Part shown: piece by piece, positions 53,487-61,298 of the stretch | Layout of the letters: each line of letters opens with the position of its first letter | Numbering within the stretch: position 1 is the stretch's first letter | Source of the DNA: Eubacterium sp. UBA4343 | GTDB taxonomy: Bacteria; Bacillota; Clostridia; Lachnospirales; Lachnospiraceae | Length of the DNA stretch: 64,000 bases | Assembly (NCBI GenBank): GCA_002394235.1 | Contig: DGTF01000061.1 | Location: forward strand, 22,637 to 86,636 | Direction of reading: 5' to 3' | The notes under the pieces: generated by a model | Told to the model about the DNA's origin: nothing | Databases searched by the model: none | The model's input: only the letters and a program-made list of their open reading frames with translations | Program-made: the position numbers and the translations under genes

Positions 53487-53873
53487 TCAGTTCATTGTAG
53501 CGAGAACGTCACCGGATTCTACCGCATCACCAACGGCAACGTTAATGGACGCAACGGTGCCGTCCTTCGGAGCAACGACCGGAATCTCCATCTTCATTGC
53601 TTCCAGTGTTACAATCGCGTCGCCGGCAGATACAGATGAACCTACAGCAGAATCCACTCTGACGATTTTTCCGGGAACAGAAGCGGTAACCGGTGTAGAT
53701 CCCTGTGCGCCGGAAGAAGCGGGAGCTGCTGCCGGTGCCGGTGCGGGAGCCGGTGCTGCAGCCGGAGCAGGAGCTGCTGCCGGTGCTGCCTGCTGAACCG
53801 CACCATTTGTAATGCCTTCCTCAACGGTAACCTGATAAACGGTACCATTCACTGTAATTGTGTAATTCTTCAT
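53487..53873 (-). CDS. Biotin carboxyl carrier protein of the sodium pump
   Basis: A 128-residue carrier: a short N-terminal region (MKNYTITVNGTVYQVTVEEG), an Ala/Pro-rich flexible linker (about 28-58) and a biotinyl domain whose biotinylated lysine is in EAMKMEI (about residue 93). The linker allows the biotin arm to move between carboxyltransferase and the membrane beta subunit. I chose ATG 53873, preceded by AAGGAGG at ten bases; the frame continues ten codons further upstream without a better site. The gene lies between oadG and oadB, as in many sodium-pump operons. Confidence 0.95.
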   Translation of the reverse strand: MKNYTITVNGTVYQVTVEEGITNGAVQQAAPAAAPAPAAAPAPAPAPAAAPASSGAQGSTPVTASVPGKIVRVDSAVGSSVSAGDAIVTLEAMKMEIPVVAPKDGTVASINVAVGDAVESGDVLATMN

Positions 53874-53958
53874 AATTGGAATTTCCTCCTTAATTAACGT
53901 CAATGAAACGTCAGTAATTAAACGTCAGTCAAGCGTTCCTCTTCGAGAACGAAATCTT

Positions 53959-54780
53959 TTATACACGCTTCCATCTTCTGGTACCGACCTTGCGTACCGA
54001 ACGAACTACATATCCGCTTCCGGAAGGATTGTCCTCCATGGCAGCTGCAATTGCTGCAGCAATTACTGCGGCGATCTCGGGATCATTTGCGTCAAGCCTG
54101 GCTGCAGAATCTGCTGTGCTTTTTTTGCCAGCCGGAACGGCCGCAGATCTGGTTGCCGCCGGCTGTTCAGCTTTTTTTGGGGTTGCTGCCCCTGCGCTCT
54201 GTTTCGCTTTCTTGGCGTTTGAATCCGGGATAAAACGGAACAGGCTGATCACAAAAATCAGGATAACCAGAATTGCAAATACGGTGATCAGACCGACGGC
54301 CATGTTCTCGGCTGCAGAAGCCATTTTCTCTCCGAGTGAGTACTGCGTCGTCATTTCATAATTGACAAGCCCTGAAGGAACGATGTTTCCATTTACAACA
54401 GTCTCAGCGGTGTTGAAATACATCGTGACATCTGATTTATAGTGTTCAAAGGAAACAACCGCGTTTACGACAATTGTCTTGTCACTGGAGTCGTTCTGAT
54501 TTACGCTGACGGAATCAACGCTCTTGAATGCTCCAAGCTCGTCTCTGTCTTCCATCCAGGCATCATACAGAACGGAGTATCCCTGACCGTTCTGATCAAG
54601 GCTCTTCAGATCATCGTCGCTCAGTGTGTATACCTGATTCAGGAAGGAGGTAACCGAATCCACATACTGGGAGGCGGTGTCCTCATCCACGCTCGCAAAT
54701 ACAGGCATCGCGCTGAACAGGAAGGTCATGCATAATGTCAGGAGAAGGAGCACAGATATTTTTTTCTTCATTGTTTTCAT
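53959..54780 (-). CDS. oadG: OadG-like gamma subunit with long extracytoplasmic domain
   Basis: A 273-residue protein. A signal peptide ends after PVFA (about residue 29), a folded extracytoplasmic region follows (about 30-160, no known catalytic motif), then one membrane segment (about 165-187) and a cytoplasmic Ala/Lys-rich tail ending in DPEIAAVIAAAIAAAME and a basic C-terminus GTRRWKRV. The segment after the membrane helix, including NDPEIAAVIAAAIAAA, resembles OadG of sodium-pump decarboxylases, which bridges the beta and alpha subunits. Classical OadG is only about 80-100 residues with no signal peptide, so this is an extended clostridial form. GAGAGG precedes the ATG. Confidence 0.8.
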   Translation of the reverse strand: MKTMKKKISVLLLLTLCMTFLFSAMPVFASVDEDTASQYVDSVTSFLNQVYTLSDDDLKSLDQNGQGYSVLYDAWMEDRDELGAFKSVDSVSVNQNDSSDKTIVVNAVVSFEHYKSDVTMYFNTAETVVNGNIVPSGLVNYEMTTQYSLGEKMASAAENMAVGLITVFAILVILIFVISLFRFIPDSNAKKAKQSAGAATPKKAEQPAATRSAAVPAGKKSTADSAARLDANDPEIAAVIAAAIAAAMEDNPSGSGYVVRSVRKVGTRRWKRV

Positions 54781-54794
54781 ATCTTCAACCTCTC

Positions 54795-56228
54795 TTATAC
54801 AGTGCCGTGTTTCTTGTCCGGGCGGAACTCTCTCTTCGTGAAGAGCATGTCGAACGCTCCGATCAGATACTTTCTCGTCTCAGAAGGATCAATCACAGTG
54901 TCCACATATCCCCGAGCCGCGGCGGATTTTACGCTGTTCTGAAGCTCATCGTACTTCGCTGCCTCTGCCTTGATGGTCTCGCCATCCTTGCCGTCATACA
55001 TGATCTTTGCAGCTGCGAGAGAATCCATCATGCCGATTTTCGCGTCCTTCCAGGCATATACGAGATCCGCGCCGATGGACTTGCTGTTCATGGTCAGATA
55101 TGCGCTGCCGAAAGCCTCGCCGGTGATGACATTGATCTTCGGGGTAGTTGCGTTCGCAAATGCGAAGGTAAGCTTTGCTACCGCGTCAGCCATGTTGTTC
55201 TCGGAACACTTCACCGCCTTGAAGCCGGTAACATTTGTGAAGGTAACAAGAGGAATGGAGAAGGCGTCGCAGAAATTCACGAACTCCGCCGCTTTCTTCG
55301 CGCCGCGGGCGCTGATCACCTTTCCGTATTCTTCTTTGCTTCCGTCTTCCGCGTATTTTGCGGACCGGTTCGCGACAACGCCGACGGTATAGCCGTTCAG
55401 CTTGATGAATGCCGTTGTCATATCCGGGCCAAAAGCAGGTTTGGATTCAAAAAATACACCGTCGTCACTGATGCGGGGAAGCATAAGCGCCGGATCCTCG
55501 ATGCAGTTTGCGAGATCCGCGCTCACACGGTTCAGATCATCCGTCGTCTCTGCGTAGGACATATCATCTTCATTATTAGAAGGAAGCATATTCACCAGAG
55601 CGCGCATCTGTGCGATGATCTCCGCCTCTGTGCCGGTTCCGTCAACATTTCCGGTCTCGGAAGCCTGATAGTCTGCTGCGGAGGTATCACAGGAAGATTC
55701 GTTGTTGCCGGCAAGAGCGTTCGGAGAATTCACAAACAGCTTTGCTTTTCCGGACTCCATGAATGTGAAGTCACCCATTGACGGAACTATAGCCATACCG
55801 CCGCCGCAGGTACCGAAGATACCGGTGATCTGCGGTACCACGCCGGACGCGTCCGCCTGTGCCATGTAAATCTGACCGAAAGCGTTCAGACCATCGGTTG
55901 CTTCTTCCAGCCGAAGACCTGCGCAGTCGATCAGTCCGATTACCGGAGCGCCTGTCTTAATGGCAAGCTCATAGATCCTTACGATTTTCTTTGCGTGCAT
56001 CTCACCGACAGTTCCCTTCAATACGGAAGCGTCCTGACTGTAGACGTATACAGGGTTGCTGTCGATCAGACCGTAGCCCGTGATTACGCCGTCTGAAGGA
56101 GCTTTCTTCTCAGACATGCTGAAATCGGTACTCCTGGCGGTGACGCCGGCTCCGATCTCAACAAAGCTGCTCGGGTCAAGGAGGGAATTAATTCTCGTTC
56201 TTGCCGCGCTTTGCGTACTGTTGCTCAT
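54795..56228 (-). CDS. Acyl-CoA-type carboxyltransferase subunit (MmdA/PccB-like)
   Basis: A 477-residue crotonase-fold carboxyltransferase. The N-terminal half has LLDPSSFVEIGAGV, GLIDCAGLRLEEATDGLNAF and ITGIFGTCGGGMAIVPSMGD; the C-terminal half has GYTVGVVANRS, FVNFCDAFSIPLVTFTNVTGF and INVITGEAFGSAYLTMNSKS. Layout fits MmdA and PccB, but several usually fixed residues differ (GTCGGGMA where MmdA has GPCAGG; EAFGSAYL where most have KAYGGAYL), so the acyl-CoA used is uncertain. I chose ATG 56228, with GGAGG six to seven bases upstream. First gene of the operon, with a good promoter. Confidence 0.85.
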   Translation of the reverse strand: MSNSTQSAARTRINSLLDPSSFVEIGAGVTARSTDFSMSEKKAPSDGVITGYGLIDSNPVYVYSQDASVLKGTVGEMHAKKIVRIYELAIKTGAPVIGLIDCAGLRLEEATDGLNAFGQIYMAQADASGVVPQITGIFGTCGGGMAIVPSMGDFTFMESGKAKLFVNSPNALAGNNESSCDTSAADYQASETGNVDGTGTEAEIIAQMRALVNMLPSNNEDDMSYAETTDDLNRVSADLANCIEDPALMLPRISDDGVFFESKPAFGPDMTTAFIKLNGYTVGVVANRSAKYAEDGSKEEYGKVISARGAKKAAEFVNFCDAFSIPLVTFTNVTGFKAVKCSENNMADAVAKLTFAFANATTPKINVITGEAFGSAYLTMNSKSIGADLVYAWKDAKIGMMDSLAAAKIMYDGKDGETIKAEAAKYDELQNSVKSAAARGYVDTVIDPSETRKYLIGAFDMLFTKREFRPDKKHGTV

Positions 56229-56278
56229 ATCTTTACCTCCATAAATGATTAAAAAAACCAAATTTTTTCACGAATACT

Positions 56279-56307
56279 ACTATAGCTTGTTTTTATTGTT
56301 ATTTCAA
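56279..56307 (-). promoter_or_regulatory. Promoter of the sodium-pump operon
   Basis: TTGAAA (56302-56307), 17-base spacer, TATAGT (56279-56284) on the minus strand; expected start near 56271. The -35 lies in an inverted repeat TTGTTGAAATAACAA, which could be an operator; it is three bases shorter than a standard Rex site. Confidence 0.8.
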
Positions 56308-56723
56308 CAAAAATGGCCGGGATATATTCTGTTCACGGCATAGAAAAAGGCCCTGAAATCGTTTCACTTTTTGTTAGCTTTTTCACAAAAAAATCATTGA
56401 CTTTTCATAAAAATATTATACGCATATCATACCGAGCGGTTTTTGAACGTTTATAAATTGAGAACATATAAATAAACGAGACCTGGCGCATAATAAACGC
56501 ATCTTAAAAGCCATTGTGTACAAAGGCGTTTTACTACTAAAGAGAAATATTCTGAGTGTTCATAAATGTCGCTGAATATATGAACATACTCAAATACAAC
56601 AGCAAACGCGTCTTGAGGTACAGTTTAAAACGAAAGTACAATAAATGGACATATTTGGATAATAGAAAAGAATCATAACAGAACAGGAAAGGAATCAAAA
56701 CAGAGCGAAGAAAGGAGAAAAAA

Positions 56724-56777
56724 ATGAGAAAAAATAAGAAAAATGAGAACAGAAAATCAGTCCGACCGTGTGACTGA
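56724..56777 (+). other. Candidate 17-residue ORF with strong ribosome-binding site
   Basis: AAAGGAG lies seven bases before an ATG that opens 17 codons (MRKNKKNENRKSVRPCD) and a stop. The peptide is basic and contains one cysteine. The stop lies in a stem-loop that may act as its terminator. It could be a leader peptide, a small protein or part of a small RNA. Confidence 0.3.
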
Positions 56778-56778
56778 T
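56756..56778. terminator. Possible terminator of the protease gene
   Basis: ATCAGTC (56756-56762) and GACTGAT (56772-56778); on the minus strand it is followed by TTTCTG. A second stem, TCTGCT/AGCAGA, lies beside it at about 56783-56797. Short and only moderately convincing. Confidence 0.4.
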
Positions 56779-56814
56779 CTTCTGCTCTCAGCAGATGATC
56801 ACTATATTTTATCT

Positions 56815-58938
56815 TTATCGTTCAGCAGCGTTATACAGGAAGGTGATGCACTGTCCGCGTGTACACGTTTTTTCCGGGCTGAAGGTTGAAGGGGAGGTAC
56901 CGTTTGTGATCTTCTCAGCCGCTGCCCAGTTCACAGCATCGTAATAATAACTGCCCTTCTGTACGTCTGAGAATATAGATTCGTCAGGCAATGCAGAATC
57001 TGTATTCCCGAGTATCTTGTAAAGAAAAGTAACGATCTGCCCTCTCGTGCATGGACTATCCGGACTGAAAGCGGAGGCGGAGGTTCCGTTCGTAACACCG
57101 TGCGCCAGCGCCCATTTTACCGCATTATAATAATAGTCTCCCGTGCTTACATCTGTGATAGCGCTGATTTCGGACGATTGAGGGATTTCACCGTTCCCAT
57201 ATTTCTTGTAGAGAAAGGTGATCACCTGCGCCCGGGTACATTTCTGGTCCGGTGAAAATCGCGTCGCTGAGGTACCTGAGGTAATCCCTGTCTCCTTTGC
57301 CCAGTACACAGGATAATAATAAAATTTTGAAGGACTGGAAACATCTGAAAACATAGAGGCGGAGCTGTTATCCGTGAATGCCTTGATCCGGATATTGTTC
57401 AAGGATGTGGTGTACTGATCTTTCCAGACACCGTTTTCAAGAATGAAGCTCTCTCCCGGAGCGGATGTAGAAGTCAGCCGAATGACACGGTTTCCGTTTG
57501 CGTCAGTCACATATTTGGATTCCTCGGCCAGAAATCCGCAGTTACTTCCCTTCCCCGTCAGCGTGACGACGACGGAAAAAGTTCCTCCTTTTCCCAGAAG
57601 AACCGGACTGGAGAGCGGAACCTGAATCAGACCGGAACAGTCTGTATAACCTTCTGCCGTTGCTTCCTTAACCGGAATCCCACTGAGCGGATCCGAAGGA
57701 TTTTTGAGTTGCCGGTAAACTTCTACCCTGTAGGAAGTATTTGTCGTACTGATCCCGATGGTAACCGCCTTCAGAATCTCCTGGCTGTTTCCAGCCTTCA
57801 CGGTGAATACATTCGCTGCAGTTAAACCTCCCTCGGAACTTCTGGCGTTCAGGGAAGCACTGCCGAGACATCCGTCATACTGATAGTTATTGTCGAAGTC
57901 GTCTGCTGATGAAAAATCGGCGGAGTAAGCGGCGGCACTGATGGTCGGGTCTGAATAGGACAGCCAGAAGTATGCGGTCTTGTTGATATCAGAAGTTCCT
58001 CCCCAGCTGTTGCGCACCAGCCATGCACCGTTTGAGGACGGCTGACTTCCACTCTGAAATGCCGAGGATGGAAAACTGTCATCCCATCCGACGATCAGAA
58101 CCGAATGATTTGCTGCCGGGGCAGATCCGGGTGAAGCCGGATAATAATAGGCGCACTTGTCCGAATAATGATTGTTTATTGCGGCGCTGTCGTCATAATA
58201 TGAAATCATGACACCGCCTTTTGCCTTCACATAGGATTTGACCGTCTGCCTGTTCTCGGAAATATTAATACGGTAGATGTTCCTGACATGTGAGAGGTCA
58301 TTCCTTGCCGACGAAGCACTCACACCGCGAAAAGATGCTGCATTTCCATAGGGCGCAAGGGATTCATCTGAGGCACCGTACCACTGCGAAAGTGTCAGAA
58401 GGGCAAGCCAAGGGTTCCCTCCGAGTGTCAGATAATTACCACCTCCGACAATTTCGGAGGAATCTCCCTTCATTCCGCCGAGCGGGTCAGCCTGCGTATG
58501 ATAAGTATTCCATGCAAGGGCAAGCTCACTGTAATCCACAGAAGAAGTTGCCAGATTCTTCATACACATGCTGATTTCCGCAAGTCCCAGCGTCGAAAAA
58601 GCCCAGCATGTCTGGTACGCTTTTTGATTTCCAACCGCAGGGTATGAATGAAGCGTTTCCGTGATGTTATCGGGATACGAGGTCTCATTCGCAGCGCCAA
58701 ACAAGAGGGAACGGCTATTGCTTTCCGGATAGTTTTCTATAGCCGCAGGAACTTCTTCCCGGATATCCAGAAAGCCATTCGAAATATGTGATAAAACAGC
58801 AGAATCCTCCGCGTAAACAGCGATCGGGCACGCAAGCCCGATGGCTCCAGTCAGGATCAAAGTCCGCAGAAAAATCTTTCTGCGGCAGGATCTCCTGCGA
58901 AGAATTCTGCCTTTCCGATTAATAATCTTCCTTTTCAT
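56815..58938 (-). CDS. Secreted papain-family (C1A) cysteine protease with three SLH domains
   Basis: A 707-residue exported protein. A basic N-terminus and hydrophobic segment form the signal peptide, ending near PIAVYAED (about residue 44). The peptidase domain (about 85-330) has the catalytic Cys in QKAYQTCWAFSTLGLAE, His in ANHSVLIVGWDD and Asn in VRNSWGG. A beta-rich domain follows (about 350-520; of the kind called lectin-like in related clostridial peptidases), then three S-layer homology repeats (FSDVSSPSKFYYYPVYWAKE, ITDVSTGDYYYNAVKWALAH, FSDVQKGSYYYDAVNWAAAE) that bind the cell wall. No inhibitor-type propeptide is obvious. The ribosome-binding GGAG is 15 bases upstream, which is far. 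Substrate unknown. Confidence 0.93.
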   Translation of the reverse strand: MKRKIINRKGRILRRRSCRRKIFLRTLILTGAIGLACPIAVYAEDSAVLSHISNGFLDIREEVPAAIENYPESNSRSLLFGAANETSYPDNITETLHSYPAVGNQKAYQTCWAFSTLGLAEISMCMKNLATSSVDYSELALAWNTYHTQADPLGGMKGDSSEIVGGGNYLTLGGNPWLALLTLSQWYGASDESLAPYGNAASFRGVSASSARNDLSHVRNIYRINISENRQTVKSYVKAKGGVMISYYDDSAAINNHYSDKCAYYYPASPGSAPAANHSVLIVGWDDSFPSSAFQSGSQPSSNGAWLVRNSWGGTSDINKTAYFWLSYSDPTISAAAYSADFSSADDFDNNYQYDGCLGSASLNARSSEGGLTAANVFTVKAGNSQEILKAVTIGISTTNTSYRVEVYRQLKNPSDPLSGIPVKEATAEGYTDCSGLIQVPLSSPVLLGKGGTFSVVVTLTGKGSNCGFLAEESKYVTDANGNRVIRLTSTSAPGESFILENGVWKDQYTTSLNNIRIKAFTDNSSASMFSDVSSPSKFYYYPVYWAKETGITSGTSATRFSPDQKCTRAQVITFLYKKYGNGEIPQSSEISAITDVSTGDYYYNAVKWALAHGVTNGTSASAFSPDSPCTRGQIVTFLYKILGNTDSALPDESIFSDVQKGSYYYDAVNWAAAEKITNGTSPSTFSPEKTCTRGQCITFLYNAAER

Positions 58939-58965
58939 GTGACGGAAAAATACTCCTTGAATCGT

Positions 58966-59235
58966 TCAGCCCTTCAGTCCACGTGTCTGACGATCCATAT
59001 CTTCCACCACAATATCAAAAATCTCACCGAGAGATCTTCCGTATTTCAGGATATCCCAGGGCTCATTTGTGTGGAAATGGATCTTGATAAGATCCTCATC
59101 GCCCGCAGCAATCAGGCTGTCACCTTTGAAATGCTCTGTGATATATTCAGAGATCTCATCCTCATCCAGATCCTCACCTTCAATCAGGAGCTGGGTGTCA
59201 TAGCGGAATTCAAGTGTCTGTTTTGGAAGTTTCAT
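58966..59235 (-). CDS. Stand-alone FakA/DAK-like middle domain protein
   Basis: An 89-residue protein. RYDTQLLIEGEDLDEDEISE, then GDSLIAAGDEDLIKIHFHTN and EPWDILKYGRSLGEIFDIVV, match the region after the DhaL-like kinase domain in fatty-acid kinase FakA (YloV), where GDSLVVVGD and VHVHTN blocks are found. No ATP-binding domain is present. It may bind a ligand or FakB-like partner, or be a remnant; a complete FakA is not in this window. I chose ATG 59235, with AAGGAG seven bases upstream; an in-frame extension to 59346 runs through repeat DNA and is not supported. Confidence 0.72.
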   Translation of the reverse strand: MKLPKQTLEFRYDTQLLIEGEDLDEDEISEYITEHFKGDSLIAAGDEDLIKIHFHTNEPWDILKYGRSLGEIFDIVVEDMDRQTRGLKG

Positions 59236-59265
59236 ATATTGTCTCCTTACATATTTTTTGTCTAT

Positions 59266-59563
59266 TACACGCGCTTCGCGACAGGTCGCCTGTCTGCGTT
59301 TTCGAAGAGCTTTTTGTATCACGAACTGTATAAGTCCCCGCGTCACTTCGCTGCTTCCGTGCCGCTAACAGGTATGAGCATTCTCGCGCTGCTTCACACC
59401 GCTCCATGCTCTGTGTGAGCAGATGTGGCTCACTGCTCGCACATATTCGCGTTTCCGCCGTGTTTCACACGGCTTCACGCTCATACCTGTTGCCTTCGAA
59501 ATCGCATACAGTCTCTTACACACGCTTCGCGACAGGCGGCCTGTCTGCGTTTTCGAAGAGCTT
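59266..59563. repeat. Composite repeat island
   Basis: Two 47-bp direct repeats (59266-59312 and 59517-59563, three or fewer differences) contain the palindrome GACAGG...CCTGTC and end TTCGAAGAGCTT. Between them, a 13-base perfect inverted repeat (AACAGGTATGAGC at 59367-59379, its complement at 59479-59491) encloses about 100 bp. A family A-like block (ACTGTATAAGTCCCCGCGTC at 59325) lies inside, on the plus strand, against the direction of the flanking genes. It fills the gap between potD and the FakA-like gene. Confidence 0.8.
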
Positions 59564-59621
59564 ATACAGTATTATACCATACTTCTTTGTGAGGGTGTAG
59601 GACTGAAAAAACCGAATGATA

Positions 59622-61298
59622 TCATTTGTCCAGTCTTCTTTTGCGGATCCTGAGGGAGCAAAGCCAGGCGATTCCGGCGATCGCAGCGACGGTAAGTATC
59701 CACCCCCATACCGGCATCTTGCGGATATTGAAGCACCGGACATTGACCCACATCTGGTTGATTACGCTGTTTTTCTGAGGGTTAAAGTAGATCATGATTG
59801 AGGATCGGCTGATGGCATCGCTGCTCGGGTATTGCGCGGAGAGCTGCCTTTTCGTCTGCTCTTCCGGAACCTTCAGGACATAATCTCCCGTTCCATCCGG
59901 AGAGAAGAAATAATTGACATCATAATCCACGGTGTCTTTTTCATCCGGTTCTGCCCCGTAATTCCATTTCAGATACTCAAAGATCCTCGGGTCAGTGCCT
60001 CCGGAGATGACCGAAGTATATCCGATATAATACATATTCCGGATTACATTGTCCGGCCGGGAGAGGAAATTGATAAAGGCTTCGGCGGCCTGTTGCTTCT
60101 GCGTATCTTTGCCGATTCCCCTCTTGAGCATTACCCACCCGTCGAAATAGATGTTGGTAGCCTCTCTGGGCACGGCAAAGTTGAGGGTGTAATTGTCCTC
60201 ATCCGCCTGGTCCATCGTGTAGACCGCATCTCCGGACCACTGGTAGTTTGCGAGGACCTTTCCGGTGATCATATCCGCCTTGCCGGCGTCGGTCTCAAAG
60301 GAGTAAACATTGTCCTTCACATCCTGGAGGTAATCCTGAACTTCGGCGATCATCTCCGGAGAAGTGTCATTCATAACATCCTCCAGGTTCTGATGATAGT
60401 CCGGGTCATTCACAAAAGCTGCAGAAGTAAGCTCTTTAGATTTCAGGGCACCGATCGCCATAAAGTAAGAGTCTCTTACATTGTCCTTGATCGTCAGCTT
60501 TCGTTTGAACTTCGGATTATCGAAAAGCGTCCACGTGGAAGCCTCATCCTCGGTTATGTATTTCGGATTATAGACAATACCGGTAATGCCCCACATGTAT
60601 CCGGCTGCATATTTACCCCAGGTCTCTCCGTTGATTTCCTTTGACTGAAAAATATTGTTGATATAGGGGGATACGCCGCGCGAATAGTAATTATTTGTAT
60701 CACTGGTATCATAAAAATGATCGGAAAGCGGAAGAAGCTGGTCTTCGGACATCAGCTTCATGATCATGTATTCAGAGGGACAGATCAGATCGTACACATC
60801 TCCGAGCGTGAGCATGTTGTACAGATCCTCATTTGTACCGAAGGTTGAATACTCAACCCGGACTTTTTTGCCGTAGGTCTGATAGTACCAGGCTTCAAAA
60901 TCATCAATCAGAGAGTTCTTCCCGAAGATATCTCCGCTGTCCAGATCAATTATTTCGTCCTCACTCCAGTCACCGGTGTCAATATATTCTTCCCAGTTGC
61001 AGACACGAAGCGTGATGACATCGTCCTTATCTTTTGCGTCCGTTCCGGAGGATGATCCGCTTACGGTCTTTGCGCCTGTTCCGGAGGAGGCGCTGTTGGC
61101 GATTTCTGATTTTTTTCCGAAAGCGGCGCTGCTTGCGGCTTCTGCATCCGTTCCGGAAGAAGGGCCGTTTACTGCGACGCTATTTTTCTCCGCGGCCTTA
61201 TCTTTAGCAGCAGCTGTCTGAACCGCGTAGACAGGTGTAGGTATGTACATCGTACCTGCCAGAAGACCGGCGAGAAGAAATGCAGTTATTTTTTTCAT
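59622..61298 (-). CDS. potD: Spermidine/putrescine ABC transporter substrate-binding protein, C-terminally anchored
   Basis: A 558-residue PotD-family protein. A signal peptide ends near PVYA (about residue 24), without a lipobox cysteine. A Ser/Gly/Ala-rich spacer follows (about 30-95, with repeats like SSGTDA), then the solute-binding domain starting LRVCNWEEYIDTG and including YDLICPSEYMIMKLM, YMWGITGIVYNP and AVPREATNIYFDGWVML. After it comes a membrane segment (VWGWILTVAAIAGIAWL) and a basic end RIRKRR. Usual Gram-positive PotD proteins are lipoproteins of about 350 residues; this one is held by its C-terminus. The ATG overlaps the potC stop by three or four bases. Confidence 0.93.
   Translation of the reverse strand: MKKITAFLLAGLLAGTMYIPTPVYAVQTAAAKDKAAEKNSVAVNGPSSGTDAEAASSAAFGKKSEIANSASSGTGAKTVSGSSSGTDAKDKDDVITLRVCNWEEYIDTGDWSEDEIIDLDSGDIFGKNSLIDDFEAWYYQTYGKKVRVEYSTFGTNEDLYNMLTLGDVYDLICPSEYMIMKLMSEDQLLPLSDHFYDTSDTNNYYSRGVSPYINNIFQSKEINGETWGKYAAGYMWGITGIVYNPKYITEDEASTWTLFDNPKFKRKLTIKDNVRDSYFMAIGALKSKELTSAAFVNDPDYHQNLEDVMNDTSPEMIAEVQDYLQDVKDNVYSFETDAGKADMITGKVLANYQWSGDAVYTMDQADEDNYTLNFAVPREATNIYFDGWVMLKRGIGKDTQKQQAAEAFINFLSRPDNVIRNMYYIGYTSVISGGTDPRIFEYLKWNYGAEPDEKDTVDYDVNYFFSPDGTGDYVLKVPEEQTKRQLSAQYPSSDAISRSSIMIYFNPQKNSVINQMWVNVRCFNIRKMPVWGWILTVAAIAGIAWLCSLRIRKRRLDK

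Larger units (their letters stand above)
56308..56814. other. AT-rich intergenic region with a candidate small gene
   Basis: About 500 bp of AT-rich DNA between the sodium-pump operon and the protease gene. It carries a possible plus-strand promoter (TTGAGG near 56613, 18-base spacer, TACAAT) and the small ORF at 56724. No repeat family copy was seen here, unlike in most other gaps. Confidence 0.45.

Noticed and set aside
56290-56312. Rex operator at the sodium-pump promoter
   Set aside because: The inverted repeat TTGTTGAAATAACAA has the right half-sites but is three bases too short for the standard Rex spacing, so I note it only as a possible operator.
59236-59621. Small coding genes in the repeat island
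   Set aside because: Several short open frames exist in both directions, but all are made from the direct and inverted repeats and lack ribosome-binding sites.
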